A stretch of 64,000 bases of DNA from Ischnura elegans. Its lineage: Eukaryota; Arthropoda; Insecta; Odonata; Coenagrionidae. Of this stretch, positions 22,018 through 35,891 are shown one piece after another. The notes under the pieces were generated by a model, which saw only the letters and a list, made by a program, of their open reading frames with translations, did not search any database and was not told where the DNA came from. Positions within the stretch are counted from its first letter, which is position 1; every line of letters starts with the position of its first letter. A program made the position numbers and the translations under genes. The stretch spans positions 55,153,111 to 55,217,110 of the forward strand of contig NC_060247.1 in NCBI RefSeq assembly GCF_921293095.1, given 5' to 3'.

Positions 22018-23183
22018 GAGCAAAAAAAAAAGAAATATGGCATAAAATTTTGGATGGACCAAGGACTAATTCCATGTTGCCATCACCTCAGAATAAGTGT
22101 TGCTGGCTGTGATTATATAGACGATTGGGAATGTGTCTGTTTGATCATAATCGGCCTTGAATCAGTGGCGAATCTAAAGGAATCTTAGAAAGTTTTCTCG
22201 CCTACAGGCCACTTTAAATAATTCCGTATGATTCATAAGATGTATGTGAAATAATAACCGTATAATTCCAATTGCATGTCATTATACTTCTATATGATAT
22301 TTATCAGTCATAATACTTTTTCAAGGCTATGCAAGTTTGTATCACTGTTGCCTGCATGTATTTCTAAAAGTATTCATCCTGTATTTATTTTCCCATTCCA
22401 TATCGCCAATCTCTGGGACATTCACAAAGACCAGGAAGCGTTAAAGAGGTTATTATTCAGAACTAAATATATCAGTGTTCATAAATATAATGCATTTAGA
22501 CTATTGACTCTTCAAATACCTACATATATGAGCTCCATTTTTATATGATATATTTTATCTATACGAATATGATATAATTTTAATATATGGGTGACGGAAA
22601 GAGGAATTTAATAGCGTTCTAGAATTTCCTAGAATTTGCTAATATTTATGGAAGCGCTAACTACTCCTAGTCACTTATTGTTAGTGGTGCCAGATTTGAA
22701 ATGTCTATAATTTTGAAATTATTTTATTTACTAAATTTTTGTTTTTTTTTTATTAAAAGAAAAGACTATGGTCGCAGTTAACCAATCAGGCCTATAATAT
22801 GTAATAGAATTTTTCCATTTCACATAATCTCTCTAAGTATAAATATACTCTGCTGTCCTCACATGCTATTCTGACCCTCCCACAAACTTCACCTCCCTTA
22901 TCTATAAATTAAGTTTGTTTCGTGTCAGCCTGTCTGCATTTTACGCAGTCCCACTTTAGGGGTATATCTCAGTCGTATCAAGTGCTACGGGGATGGAGTT
23001 TGGTCCATTTGACGCTGAATCTTTACACGGACATTTTAGACTTGGTTCCCGCGCTGTAGATTGACCTTGCATATAGTTATTGGAAAAAACGTACAAAAAT
23101 GAACCAAAATGATCTGCCCACGAAACGGGAGACAAACAGTGGCAAGCCACAATTTATTCATGTCTCCCCACTGCTGTGGTTAT
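22018..23183. other. 3' region of gene 1 and spacer before the second duplication unit
   Basis: Homology to the downstream of gene 2 continues to about 22450 (GGGACATTCACA(A/G)AGACCAGGAAG) and then stops; that point marks the end of unit 1. The remaining 700 bp hold no gene or element I can name. A TATAAATATA string near 22840 has no coding exon after it. Confidence 0.6.
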
Positions 23184-26100
23184 CCCTTGCAAAACTCTAG
23201 CAACCAGCAAAAGGTTCAACACTATGACTGGCAGCAGCGCCACAACGCCAGCGACACGGCAACGACAGTTAGCGCGGCACAGTCAACCTGGCTGTAAAAC
23301 AGACTGGTTGGCCCTGCTACTGAAACCTATGAAACAAACATGCCCTTAAAATTCGAGAAACATTTACACATCTCCTTTCACATAGTACATACAATGTGAA
23401 ATAAACCTCAAAATTCTCCGAGTGGACAGAAGTAAAATTCACTTAATCTGCCAAAGGAGAAATTTTCCTCAGAATTTCCCTCAAAATTTACCTTTGAATT
23501 TCCCAACCACTCAACAGATCATTATGCCATCCAGGTTCTTAAATTCCCATGTTTATTTCTACGCTGGAACACGCGAATATGTACTGCATCAATTTTCTAA
23601 GCTGTACAGCATCAGAGGTACTTTAATGTGTGATTACAATCTTATTAATGTGTGTCGTACAGCGCAAGCAATACAATCTTAAGTATAACTTACGATGCTC
23701 ACGATCTCCTGTTATGATGCTATCTTATAAGGAAGTACTGGCAATGTCTACTTATAAGAAATAATTGATACAGAGTAAAATGTAAATTCTTTCAACAGGG
23801 GCCAGAAGATTGAACTCGATGCCATACGCACTGGCCCAATACGCCTCAAAACTAGAGCCTTCATCGGGGATAAGGGGAATTTATTGAATCAAATGAGGCA
23901 AATAAATTCTGCATAAGATTTAAAGGTTAGTTTAGGTTTATTTCCTTAAATTTTTTCAAAACAAGGAAATTTTAAGAGAGCAGTACTTCAAAATGGTGTT
24001 AGCAATGGGCAATCACTCTTCTATCCTCATAAAAAACTTCCTTTGTTATCTAAACTTCTAGACGAAGGCGGTTTAATCTGAACGAAATCACGGCAGCATG
24101 TGAACACAATCCCCAAAGGATGTTTTTCGTGGTTTTCCTCTAACGAGATGCTAAAAGTGACAGCGTAGGACGAAGGATGTAAACTAACTCAGGCTCTGGA
24201 TGATACACGCATATTGTTGACGACAAAGGCTGAGGCACGAACACATTCGAGGAAATACCGTCCTACATCTAGCGAATCGTCATATGCATTCACGATTGCA
24301 TGAAGAGGAGATATGGCTCACCAGCATCCTCACCAGACCCTACAGGATTTCTGAGAAACACCTTGTGTTATTCATACTCTGAGTTAAGTGCACGTGCACC
24401 CACTCCATCGAGATCGTAAATTATACACAATCCCTTGACCGTGTTTGCACGGTCCGCTCAAATGGGGTACAATGACAAAATCATGAATGTAAATGTGAAA
24501 AATATACAATTAACATAAAAACATATGACTACCCATGGAAAACCCCAAAAAAGATATCCTCCAAGGAGGCCCATAGAGACGTACTACCCCTTTCCCTACG
24601 ATTTTGAAATTCAAAAGTCTGTAATTTAACTTTGGGCGAGCTCTGCCCTTTTTTCACGACAGGCAAATTCGGGTTTAATTACTGAGAAATTTATAGTACG
24701 ATCGAGGAATTGATCAAAAACTCAAAAGTTTTTTCAAATTGTGAAATACGACGAAATAAATTTTGTAATTAAATTTAAACATTGCTTTTCACTCAATTCT
24801 TCACCATTATTAATGAAATAATCGAAATCTTATATCCACAGGGATTATAATGTCTCGTCAAATTCTAAAGAGAAAACTTGGCCGCAGTAAGAGCACGCAA
24901 ACAACTGTGCAAGAGAAGGCTGGACACCGTCATAATAGCTTCGCAACGTAGGCTACCAATATTGCAACCGAATAAACTGCTCCTAGACGTAGAAACGGTA
25001 GAACATCTTATGAGAAGATGACTCAAATGTTTTTCTCTTGAATGGGATGACATTCAATCTGGCAGTTTAATCTCTAATAACGTATGTATTTGGATCAAAT
25101 TGTTCCCGAATATATTACCTGCCATTTTCAACTATCGTGATTAGCGCTAATATTTGCATCACTATTAGTCTTGACCCTCACTGGATGTCTTTCTTGACGA
25201 TAATAATTTTGTATCAATTAAAAGTCATACTGAAAAATCTAGCTTTGACGCCCTCGGTATGTAGAGGAATACCAGTGGTACTGATGGATATTCCAGACCT
25301 AGCATTACAGTATTCCGTTGAGTGGAGATATTCCTAGGGCAAGCTTCAGAATGAGAGATGGAAGCATTCAGGTGGGTATTTCACGGGTAAGAGACAGTCG
25401 GTATAGTTTAAACTGTGGTATGTTGCAGCTATTTTTGACCTCAGGAAATTGCGAAATAGCTTTGAGTTGAAAAAGCATTTCTTCGGCACTCAATCTGCAC
25501 TGGTTTTCTAAAGCTGAATAAAGCCTAGGTACTTCACTCTCGTGTACACTATCTAATCACCATTAATTTTCGACACCCCTCATACTTTCCTCCCTATGTT
25601 TCAAAATTTTTTTCGCTACACCCAGATTTTCTGAACCATTACCGAATTGTTATGTAACCATGTGTATCATTTCCATAAGTTTAATTCATCATGCGGGAGC
25701 GAAAATTACAATGCTCTTAATATCTTACAGCAATTTTTTTTTATATCTCGATTGTGCAAAAGGAAAGTGGGTTCTTACAAAAACGTTCTTACATCACCAG
25801 AAAGAATTATACACTTAAATATGCCACTGCATTGACAAAATATATACGCTCGATTTTATCTGACTGACTATATAGATTTGATTGCTGTAACCGATTGTCG
25901 GCCTCTTACTCAAGAGACCGGTCTTCTGGGAAACGGTACAGCTCACTGAATGTAACACCCGAAGGTACTTTTAAGTCTGGTGATACCTGTTGATTTATGT
26001 ATGGATCATGTAGTTTCCCATGAAATTTGGTACCCGTATATATATACATCGTATTTTAATAGTGCAACGAACCGCTTTGCAGTGGTTTTTTATGTGAAAA

Positions 26101-28139
26101 TATCCCGATAGTAGACATCACCCCTTAACCAAAGGGCTTTAAAGCAATGGCATGGAAAAGAAAAAATAGACAAATTTTATAAAATCAGCGTCATATTATA
26201 AGTCTATTGAACAATATAATTTATCATAGGAAATATAAAGATGGAGATAAAATGATATTAGAAGAGCGTAGTGAAAATCATCATGATGCCATTCGATGTA
26301 CCAAATTAAATAAACCCTAATTTTAAACTAGGCTACGACTACCAATATTTTCATGAAAATATTAGCCGAGCGAAATATACCAAAACAACAAAGGCTATGA
26401 ACATTTTTTTAAAGTTTAGGAGCCTACGTGTGGGAGAAACTTGCAGAAAATAGCGCAGAGCATCCAATATGAATGCTTTTTTTACGATAAAAATCAGAGT
26501 AATACTATGATGAAAGTAAACTCGACTGCGTTGAGATGCTTGAGTTATTACTTTTTTTAGTTTTACTACGGTTGCGACACATAGATGCCCTAAAAAGTAA
26601 ATCAATATTAAAGAGCGATAACTTGATCCAATATTTCAGAGCGTTCAACCGCAATATGTGATAGAAAACTCCATAATATATTGCACTGGGCGGAAGATTC
26701 CGCTACAAGCTATGTTTGTCGGTAAATAGGCTATAGGACGAAAAATAGGTAGGTTAATAGGCTGAGAAATATTTTCGTGAATTGACCGAGTATAACCTCC
26801 AAAAATTGTGATGATGATAATACTTTTTACTATTAACGATAAAATACATCATGAAAATGATTGATCATTGCAAAATAAATGTTAAGCATAAAAGAAAACA
26901 ATTAGATGCATTCACGTGAAATTTTATTGATCCATGCGATCGCCCAATTAGAAATTTGAGTTGATGAATGTTGGTTGGAGAGTTTGTTATTTAGCCGTAA
27001 AGCATGCACTTTAAGATGATATAGGAGGACTGTTTCTTTTTTTCAACCTTCGATGGGCTTTGAACAGAAGACGAATTAAGTGATCAAATTTGTTGTTGGT
27101 TGTTATTTAGCAACAAAACATGAGATGAAGAGTTTAAGATGACATATTATAAAAGTGAGTTCGATATAAAAATGACTATGCTGCATCGCTTCACAATCAT
27201 ACTTCCGGAAATCAAGTTCGGGCCAGTCTGGCTTTCGAGCGACGCGGAATTCGACGATATTGAGGTTAAGGTTGTGAGTTGAAAATGGTGGACAATGATT
27301 GATGATGACACAAAATATCAGGAGTTATTTAGTGTAAACGTCATTACAAATCCAAGACCTCTCCATCAAATTCATGTTGGCCATGTTGAAGTCCCCGCGT
27401 ATGAGAAAGCATTAAAAACCAAATCTCAAAACATCAGCTGTACGGAAATTGGCAATGTTAAAGTGATGCAAGGGCGACATTTATCTAATTTGCAACAGTT
27501 ACTCTCTTTAATATTATGTGCAGGTAAATTAAACTCAAGACAAAGACAATTGAAAGCTCTTTTGCTAATAAGGTTGATGATAATGAAAATAATGATTAAC
27601 TTGAGGATATCGAAATTTGTTTAATGATGTATCATACTCTATGTAATAGATAGAGCGATGACATATTTTTGCCGTTTTTCAGGAAGCAGTCATTAGGTAC
27701 ATTATAATTATAGATTCAGACGGAAAGATAAATTAATAAAAGAATGTTTCTATGTGAAAACAATAATTTCCTATCTTTTCCTTCTTTAGTTTCTTCAGAT
27801 GAAAATTATTCGTTAGGTAGCCGTAAAAGTGTCGTCTTTGGACGCCCTATTTGATGGATATAACAAGATGAATTAATGCAGAATGTTGAGAAATATTTGC
27901 GTTGATTGTAGTATAGTAATGTCGCAGCATAAAATTGTGATGAAGACAATAATTTGTAATATCAGCGATATGATATGTCAACAAAATGACTCATCATTGC
28001 AAAATAGATGTTGAGCACAAAAGAAAAGAATTAGATTCACACGGGTGATATATTATTGAAAAACCATGGTCCATTTGAAATTGGAGTGAATGAATGCTGG
28101 TTAGAAAGTTTATAATTTAACCATAAAGCATTCACTTTA

Positions 28140-28600
28140 AGATGATATACGAGAGCTGTTTCTTTTTTCAACCTCGGATGGGCTTTGAACAGAAGACGAA
28201 GTGATTGATTAAAAATTATTTTATTACTAAATATTATTCACAATTGTGGTGTCATTTCGACATGATCGCCGAGGCGATTGAGAAATTAGTAGGGCATATG
28301 GATAAGCTTTACTGTACCTTCTTCATAGGATGTTGTCACCAATGACTTACAATGAAGTTTGTCTTTGTTCTAGAGCTCACCGTTCTTTTGAAAACGCTTC
28401 CCTCCAAGCCATATCTCAATTTAACGTGATTCTGAAGGCATACGGCTTTAGGTCGGCATTGCACGGCTAGTTATCGAAAATGTCCTTTTGAAGTTGCTCA
28501 AGGAGAAATTGGGCTGTATCAGCACTGAGATGACGGGCGTTGTCATGGATCAATACACTACCAGAAGTCAGCATGTCTCATCTTTTGTGTTGAATGGGAT
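28140..28600 (-). pseudogene. Decayed mariner-like transposase, C-terminal part (unit 2)
   Basis: Paralogue of 9798-10330. The landmark GATGGGCTTTGAACAGAAGA and the reversed HDN block (near 28539) are both present. Further substitutions and indels separate it from the unit 1 copy, as expected for an unconstrained fossil. Confidence 0.75.
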
Positions 28601-28717
28601 TGTAAGTAATGTTTCACACTGTTTTACACTCAAGCCATAGTGCATTAAAAAACTCTCTTTCATCCGCATTAAGGTCAAGACGTGTCGATTCTGAAGCCAT
28701 TCGGCGTGTTTTCTAAT

Positions 28718-29369
28718 AGGGTGGTTTCCTATTATTTTTTTATTGCCTAAATCGAAAGATTATTACTCCTGGTGTACGTATTTCGCGCTTTTAGATTTTT
28801 AAATGACGATATCTATTTTTCGCGATTAAATGAAAAGTGAAAATTTTCAAGCGCGCAAAAACGCGGCGCGTAGGTAGGAAAGTCCGTGCGACGCATTTCT
28901 GGTTCCCCCTCTCTCCTTGTGAAGTGACCTTGATCGAGGCTCGGAGCGCTGATAGGACGCAGGATGCTAGCGGATAGCTGAGTACCTTGCTGAATGGTAG
29001 CGCTTGGCTTAAAAAAGGTTTATTAATACCTTATCAAACGAAGAAAACTTTCCGACCTTGGCCAGTTTTAATAGGTGATTATTAAGACATGTTTCCCTGA
29101 GCTCTGTGCCTCATGCATGCATTGGTTACCTCAGACGATGTATAACTCCTATCCTCTCGTGTAGAAACTAGGTCCCTGTGACGTCACGCGGAGTGGAATC
29201 GCATGGGCGCCAATCTGGCCTTTTTCAAATGAGGATAAAATTTGACCCTTGCCATTCGTCTAAACCGGTATTTCTAAAACCAAATAATTTGTGTATTATG
29301 AATACACTAATGGTGGGTAACGAATCGCAATCAATGCCTATCGTTTTCTTTGATGAAGGAAACTACCCT
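28718..29369. mobile_element. 652-bp TIR element (MITE-like), only in unit 2
   Basis: It starts AGGGTGGTTTCC and ends GGAAACTACCCT, near-perfect 12-bp inverted repeats. Flank A (TTTTCTGGGTGTCGCTCC near 10395) runs through the site without it. The body has a CpG-rich patch (28850-28930), and no transposase frame is evident. I see no convincing target duplication, so the superfamily is left open. Confidence 0.75.
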
Positions 29370-32300
29370 ATTGTCGCTCCGCACTGCACACTTGGCGGAG
29401 AATCAATTGAGGCACTGTAGTTAATGAGATTGCCACTAACGTTAAAGTAACAACTTACGGTCAAAAATTACTTGAGCGTGTGGTGCGGAGGACGCGCAAT
29501 TGCCCTACCTGCGTAGTGCACGCCTGTCGCTTCTTTGGTGCTTTTGCTGAGAGATCGTAGATTAAAAAGACCACCCTCGTATTATAAAAGTGAGGTCGGC
29601 ATTAGAATTGGCAAAACCATCAAAGAATAAATGATCAACGTAGAGGATGAAATATTCAAAACGATAGTTGATACCATGCATTCATAGAAAAAGCATGCAA
29701 AGTAGTGAATGGCATTGAAAGACACGGTGAAAGTTAAAAAGGAGCATCTGTGGAGAATGTGCATTATTCAGTCATTTACGGCATAGGCTTGTATTCGGAT
29801 GATAAGGAAATAAATAGCTGAATTTCATAAGCCAACAGATGTTTTAGCTAATTTTGACAAGAGTAAAAAAAATATCTGGTCCCCATAATTGTTGATAGAG
29901 TCATCAAGATAACGGAAAGTAGAACACATGTATCGGAAGTTAGATTAAGATATGAAACGCAGCGCCGGATGTGGTTAAAAGTGGAAGTTAAGAGGAATGA
30001 GAGCACTAATATTGCGTAAATTGGTGATAAAGTATGGGCAGATAAGATTGCGGTAGTGTTGCTGACTTAAACCTCCATTCATGACTTGATGTCTTGACAT
30101 CACTGAAAATACATTCACTTCCAGCAAATGCTATCAAATTCAGTAAGAATGCAATAGTTAAATGAAAATTAGTTCTAACTTACTTTTCCGATGTAATTTC
30201 CTGTCAATCTCCGGAGAATTGTGATCATTGGGCAAATATCACTTACCCACAGTTCTTGCTATATATATATATTTCCTTGTGTAATGCTTGAATTATCGCC
30301 TTTTAACAATAATTAATACAATTTCACAATAATTCATGCACTTTCAACTATGTGATAAGGTAATTAACTGCTCAACATCGAAAGATAACAAAGCGATCTA
30401 ATATATCCAGCAACCTTAGGATAATTGGCTAAGAAATTTCAGTACTGTGATTCATGAAAAAACTGAGGCTACTCTGAGAGCAAGAAAAATTTTCCCTCAA
30501 ATGCGCTTTCAATGAACAAGGAATAGATTGTATTGCAACAAAACTCATTAAATATTCAATATTCACAGCGCCGAAGTATAGTGCTATGATAGGGAGAAAC
30601 TTTAAACTGTACAATTTAGACCATTTTCAATAATAGCAGTCCATTTATTGGGAAATACTTCCCTTCCTCCATGATTAAGTTCAAATCTCCAACTGTGTCT
30701 CACTTAAACCCATAAGATATTTCCAGACTGTGGTCTCTAGATCTTGTCAAATAACTCCTATCCCTAGGATTTTAAGTGAAAAGTGTCGAAAAATGGCCAG
30801 AAATAAGAAAGGCAGGAAAATCCAGAAATAGTATTATGAGAAGACCAAAAAATTAATAACCAGATTTGGCATTCAAGAAACTGAGGGACATAAACTTTTC
30901 GCCCGGTAATTCTATAGCCACAAACCAAAAACGTCATATTGGACCACGAATCAAGCTAAAAATACTATTTCGGAATTGATATATTATTCCTTTTATTAAT
31001 TGGACGAAGTCGTATTTTTCTTGAAAAATAAAACAATGGGATTCTTAAGGAAATCCACCTAACATTCTTAACTTCATGCGCAGTTTATTGGAATTGAAAA
31101 TTACATTGTAGATGGAAAATAATAAAAGGGCTAAGCCCATATTACTTTGCAGAAAACATATGAGCTTAGCCTTTCGTGAAAATAGTCCTCTAGACTCGGG
31201 AAAAAATATCAAAACTCAGCTAATCCCTTACTTTGAGGATTCCCTAAGTGTGCTGCGACTCCCTTTACTGTAGCTGACTCCTTCCACCTTAGACTCATCA
31301 GTAATCGAGATCCTATACAGCCTTTTTTTCTGAAACTGATTCTGCTCCCACGTCTTTCTTTTAAGGTGAAGCTAAAAATTTGAGAATCCGTTGTGCAAAC
31401 TATGTGTTTTTCCTAAATAAAAATTGCCGTACCGTCATATCCCGACTGAGATTAACTCCATGCTATATCATAATTCGTTTAAAATCACTTTTCTTAGGGC
31501 AGTTCATTTTCATATATTTATCTCATATTACCTCCTCGTAACGGCTTTGCCGATCCTAGAAGCTTCTCTACCAAAGTCCCCGGGGCTAAGGGGAAGGGAG
31601 GAGCCCCGCGGCTACATTTTCAAACACAATCGTAAAAGATCCAGTGGAAATTGCACGAAATATTTTGTGAATCTTTTTGAAATCGAAATTTATGTGGTTT
31701 TAAGAAATGTTTAATTTTTATCTCTGTAACGAAGGGTGACGAAAAAAAATTGTTACTAACATGTGATAGAAGATATTGTCTGCATATATATTAATCCTTT
31801 TCTTTATCCAACCCACGACACTAGGTCGCGTCTAGAGCAGTGGAACGTATGAATTATTTCCGTAAAATGTATTTTCGGACGGATTTTTCGTAATGTTGCA
31901 CGTAAATATCCACTTCAAAAATTACAGGAAAACGTGATTACATTAAAAAGCTTTCATAGGTAAAAGATATGATCCATATGCCTTATATGATCCATGACCC
32001 TTATATGATCCATATTTCAGGAATAGTAAAGTAAATGCAAAGGCCTGTCCGGAAAAAGTGTCCGCCAATTTTATTTTTTCGCGGGATGAATGATAGCAAG
32101 TTTCAAAGATCGCGCTTTTTCTGAATATTAATGCACTGCTCCATTTAATTGCAAAGTTTTAAAATAATCTGTCCGGTTAAAGTCGACGAAATTATGTGTT
32201 TATCTTAAGGTAATGGTACGTTTCGATGATTTATGGAATTGTATATTTTTTCTGGAAAACCAAGGGTGACGTAAAGAAAACTATTTCATTATAATTTTGC

Positions 32301-33712
32301 ATACTAGATGAATGGATATTTAAGGGTAAAACTTAAAAAATTTCTCCTCTGGCAATGATGGCCATTCTACACAATCGTTTCATCTACGATTTATATCGAT
32401 ACCAACCTTCTTAGATACGCTTTATTCGCCTACAGCCTTTTGTTAAGAAAGGTATGTGATTGAAAGTCGTTAAAGAAATTACAGTTATTATGTGTAATAC
32501 GATAAATGTTAAATCAATCGGATTGAATAAATAGAGTAAAAAAATGATCGATGCAATCGTTCATTCGATAGATCTATTTTGTTGGTTTACTAATATAGTT
32601 ACGGGGTTTAGAATTTTAACAATATGCCAGGACAGGAATGCACTATAAATATAAATTATTTTAATGAGTTATGTTTCTCGATGAATATATTGATAGGAAT
32701 TCACTTCGATAAGTTTCTATTTCTCCGATTATATTGACCATACAAGTCCAAATTTTCAGCGTCATACCTAAATGGCAATATAAGAACTCGGTTATCTTTT
32801 AGTCTCCATGCCAACAACTATTTCATTTTATATCGATATGTAATATCAATGAAAAGTAAATGGGAAAATTCTCAGATCCTTCTCAACACGATTCTATTTG
32901 AGCGAGGTTAGCGAAATTTTAAGTTGATAATTGAAAATGAAAAAAACTTTGTGTTTTTTGTTGAAATTTTATGGATATAATCCTTATCACGAAGGTCATA
33001 CTTGGCAATGATAAACATTCCACGTCACCTATTTTCCTGCTAGCAAGATCAAATAGACTTTCCTTTAATGCGATTGTTCGCTGATAACTTTTTTTTAAAT
33101 AATGTGTTAGAATGAAACTATTAAAGAAAACTGTAAAGAAGGTATTAAATCAGGTAAATGCTAAAGCAAAGATATGGAAGGGTGACAGTCGAAGTTATGA
33201 TGGATACAAATGTACGCTAAATAACTGCTTTTAGAAAAGAAAGTATTATATTTGGGAAAATAAAAACTGCATGAAATGCTGCGACAATAATATACCTTAT
33301 GAACGTATAAATTATAATTTATGGTAATCCTTATTTAAGAAGATATATATCGTTTTAAATTCATATCGATGATTGCAGTTTTATCCTATGCTATTCAATG
33401 TAGCTGCCTGATATTTTCAGAGTATTACGTGGTTAGTAAAATAAGTATTTGGTTCAATTTATGCTTCCGTGACAACATTGGTTTTCATTTTACACCATTT
33501 GAATAGATATAGGAGAGAAATGCATATGGAGAATTAATATTAGGGTACTATATGAAATACATTTTAAAGCTAAATAATCCAGATAATATAAATAAAGTTC
33601 TGATCGATACAATTATTCATTCGAAATAAGCAGTCGCTAGCGTTATTACTGTTGCTGCGGAAATTAAATATATGTTGTTTACTTGGACAACAATGGATTT
33701 TTGCTCCATATC

Positions 33713-33905
33713 GGGTGCTTTCCATTCGTGCGACTCACGCGTCGACTTGTGTCGACTCGCGGTAACTGTTTACAACTCTCCTATTCCTGCGCGTTACCGT
33801 TTGTTGACTTGTGTCTCAACAGTCGGTGACACACATAGAATGGAACACGGAAACCGCGACGCAAGTTGACTTGTGTCGACGTGTGTCAATGAATGGAAAG
33901 CACCC
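33713..33905. mobile_element. 193-bp fold-back MITE
   Basis: Both ends carry GGGTGCTTTCCATTC as a perfect 15-bp inverted repeat. The inverted similarity continues imperfectly inward through GTCGACTTGTGTCGAC-type sequence. The flanks ATC / ATC suggest a 3-bp target duplication. It is GC-rich in AT-rich surroundings and has no coding capacity. Confidence 0.75.
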
Positions 33906-35246
33906 ATCATTTACAATTATCTATATTGCTTCGATGTGAAAATATATCGATTTGCAATTATAACGATACCATTAAAATTTTCGCACAGTATTATAGGCAC
34001 GTATCCTAAATCAACAGAATATTCTAAGGCTTTCAATGTTTTATAAACAGTCGTCCGCGATGCTGTGTGCCCCTTTTTGTGTTCATATAATAACGATATC
34101 TATTTTCAATGTAAAGTAAATAAATGGAAATAACGCTGTAGTCCTTATACGTACAATTTCATTCATATTTCCGCTGTGATTGCTAAGACAGTGGAATGGA
34201 TTGTTAAAGGCTGGTAAGCCGATTCTAATGCACTTGAAGGAAACAAATTCATTATTTTCGCGCAAATATCGGCGCCCATTTTTAATTTCAACAACGTTCG
34301 TCAGCGTTCCCACAATTCACGTTATTTAACTGTATTTCTGTACTTATTATAACCGATTTGTTTCGAACAGTTTTGAATTCCTTCGCTTTAGTTACGGTAC
34401 AAAATTCGTCTACAGTATGCGTCATTAAAATACGAAAAATTCAATATTCGTATTCGAGGCTTAATCGCGCCAATGCTTATCGTAATGCAGATTTATTAAT
34501 AGAAAGGTTTATCGACTAATTTCATTTTTTATTATGCTATGGAACGTACCTGCACGAATTTCTTTCATTTTAATATCCAACGATGTGTGGGTTTTACCAG
34601 TACTGATGTTTCTTGGCCACACTTCAGTACTTATTATACTGAATAAAACCGGGCGTCCCTCCGGGAGATAGAATTCAAGGAATTTTTAAATTTCATCATG
34701 ACAACCAAGGGTTACGGAAACGAAATTTTCCCAAAATTATATTGAGAACATTGTAGGAATGCGTAGTATTTTTTCCTTCGTCTCACTATCAAAAGTATTA
34801 CATCGATGACAGCACAAAGTATTGTGAAAAGGTAAAATTTCTGCGTTAGAATCAGGATGAAAATTCTTTTCGCAAAGTTATGAATGAAAGCAAGTAAAAT
34901 AATAACATAACCTCACCACATTCATTAGCTTTATTGATAAACTATAATGTATGAACTTAATTACCAAGCGTCTCTCCGGACAAAAATTTACATTAAAAGA
35001 TTTTTTAATTGTCCACGGCAGCCTAGAGTTACGGAAATTAATTCTTAAGAAGGTTCTGTCGAAAATATAATAGGTACGTGTCCCGTATTTTTCCGTGGTG
35101 TAACTCTCTTAAGAATGTCGTATTGTAAAAAGTACAGTTTTTGCTGTGAAATTAAAGTTCGGACGGCGAAGGTACTTATAGAAGTAGGTGAAAGGAATAC
35201 AACACAACCTGGCCACATTCAATAGCTCTCGTAATAAACTATAACC

Positions 35247-35891
35247 GTGTGGTCCCCAGACACACTTGGTAACAAGATAAGACTGGAGGCCCTGCAAAGA
35301 CGTTTCATTCGTCTGGTTGGTGTACGAATGGGTTTCGGCTATATGAATGTTCCTGTGGAAGACCTATCCAGGGATCTCAATCTTCCACCTATTGCCCTGC
35401 GGCGTGACGTAGCCGATGTAGTCCTGTTAGTCAAAGTCGACTTCAGAATCCCAACTACTACAAGATCCCGTGACATTTTGAGCCGCAGATACCATGCAAC
35501 CAATTTCGACTTCAACAGTCCTCTTGCAAGATTTACCCGCCTTGGAAATCAAGTAGCGTCCGAATGCGACCTCTTTTTGGACAGCCTCCATAAAATCCGC
35601 AGACGGGCCTCCATTCTCCTGATTCTTTGACATGTCGCTCTCTTGTTCTTGTTTCTCTTGTTCACTTTACTTTATCTAACCTTCTTCGTTGTCACACTCC
35701 CCTCTGATATTTTACAAACTTTATACCATCTTATGCTTCATATACCACTTTATATTATTACTGTATATTGTCACTGTGTATTATTACTGTATGTTATTGT
35801 AAATTATTGAATTACTTATCGTAAATTATTGTATTACTACTGTAAATTGGCTGCTGCCGTTGGAAAATAAATGAAAAATGAAAATGAAAAT
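35247..35891 (+). mobile_element. 5'-truncated LINE, RT C-terminal end and 3' UTR
   Basis: An open frame to TGA 35628-35630 reads WSPDTLGNKIRLEALQRRF then IRLVGVRMGF. This is typical of the C-terminal end of Jockey/CR1-like LINE reverse transcriptases (the W.P....I..LE..QRRF block). The 3' UTR ends in a TGAAAA-type simple repeat near 35868-35891. Everything 5' of that block is missing, as in ordinary dead-on-arrival LINE insertions. I could not define the target duplication. Confidence 0.75.

Larger units (their letters stand above)
23184..31510. repeat. Segmental duplication unit 2, non-coding flank (A')
   Basis: Paralogue of 3416-12333. It lacks the LTR insertion on its left and the Helitron, and so gives the empty site for both. 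Tracts found only here are a roughly 185-bp piece at about 24428-24612 containing a perfect ACCGTG-TTTG-CACGGT hairpin, a roughly 360-bp piece at 24925-25300, about 140 bp near 28020-28140, and the 652-bp TIR element at 28718. No gene is supported. A longer open stretch at 27295-27624 is closed by stops in the paralogue. Confidence 0.85.

Noticed and set aside
22800-22900. Promoter at TATAAATATA near 22840
   Set aside because: No coding exon follows before flank A' begins, and the string is unremarkable in AT-rich DNA.
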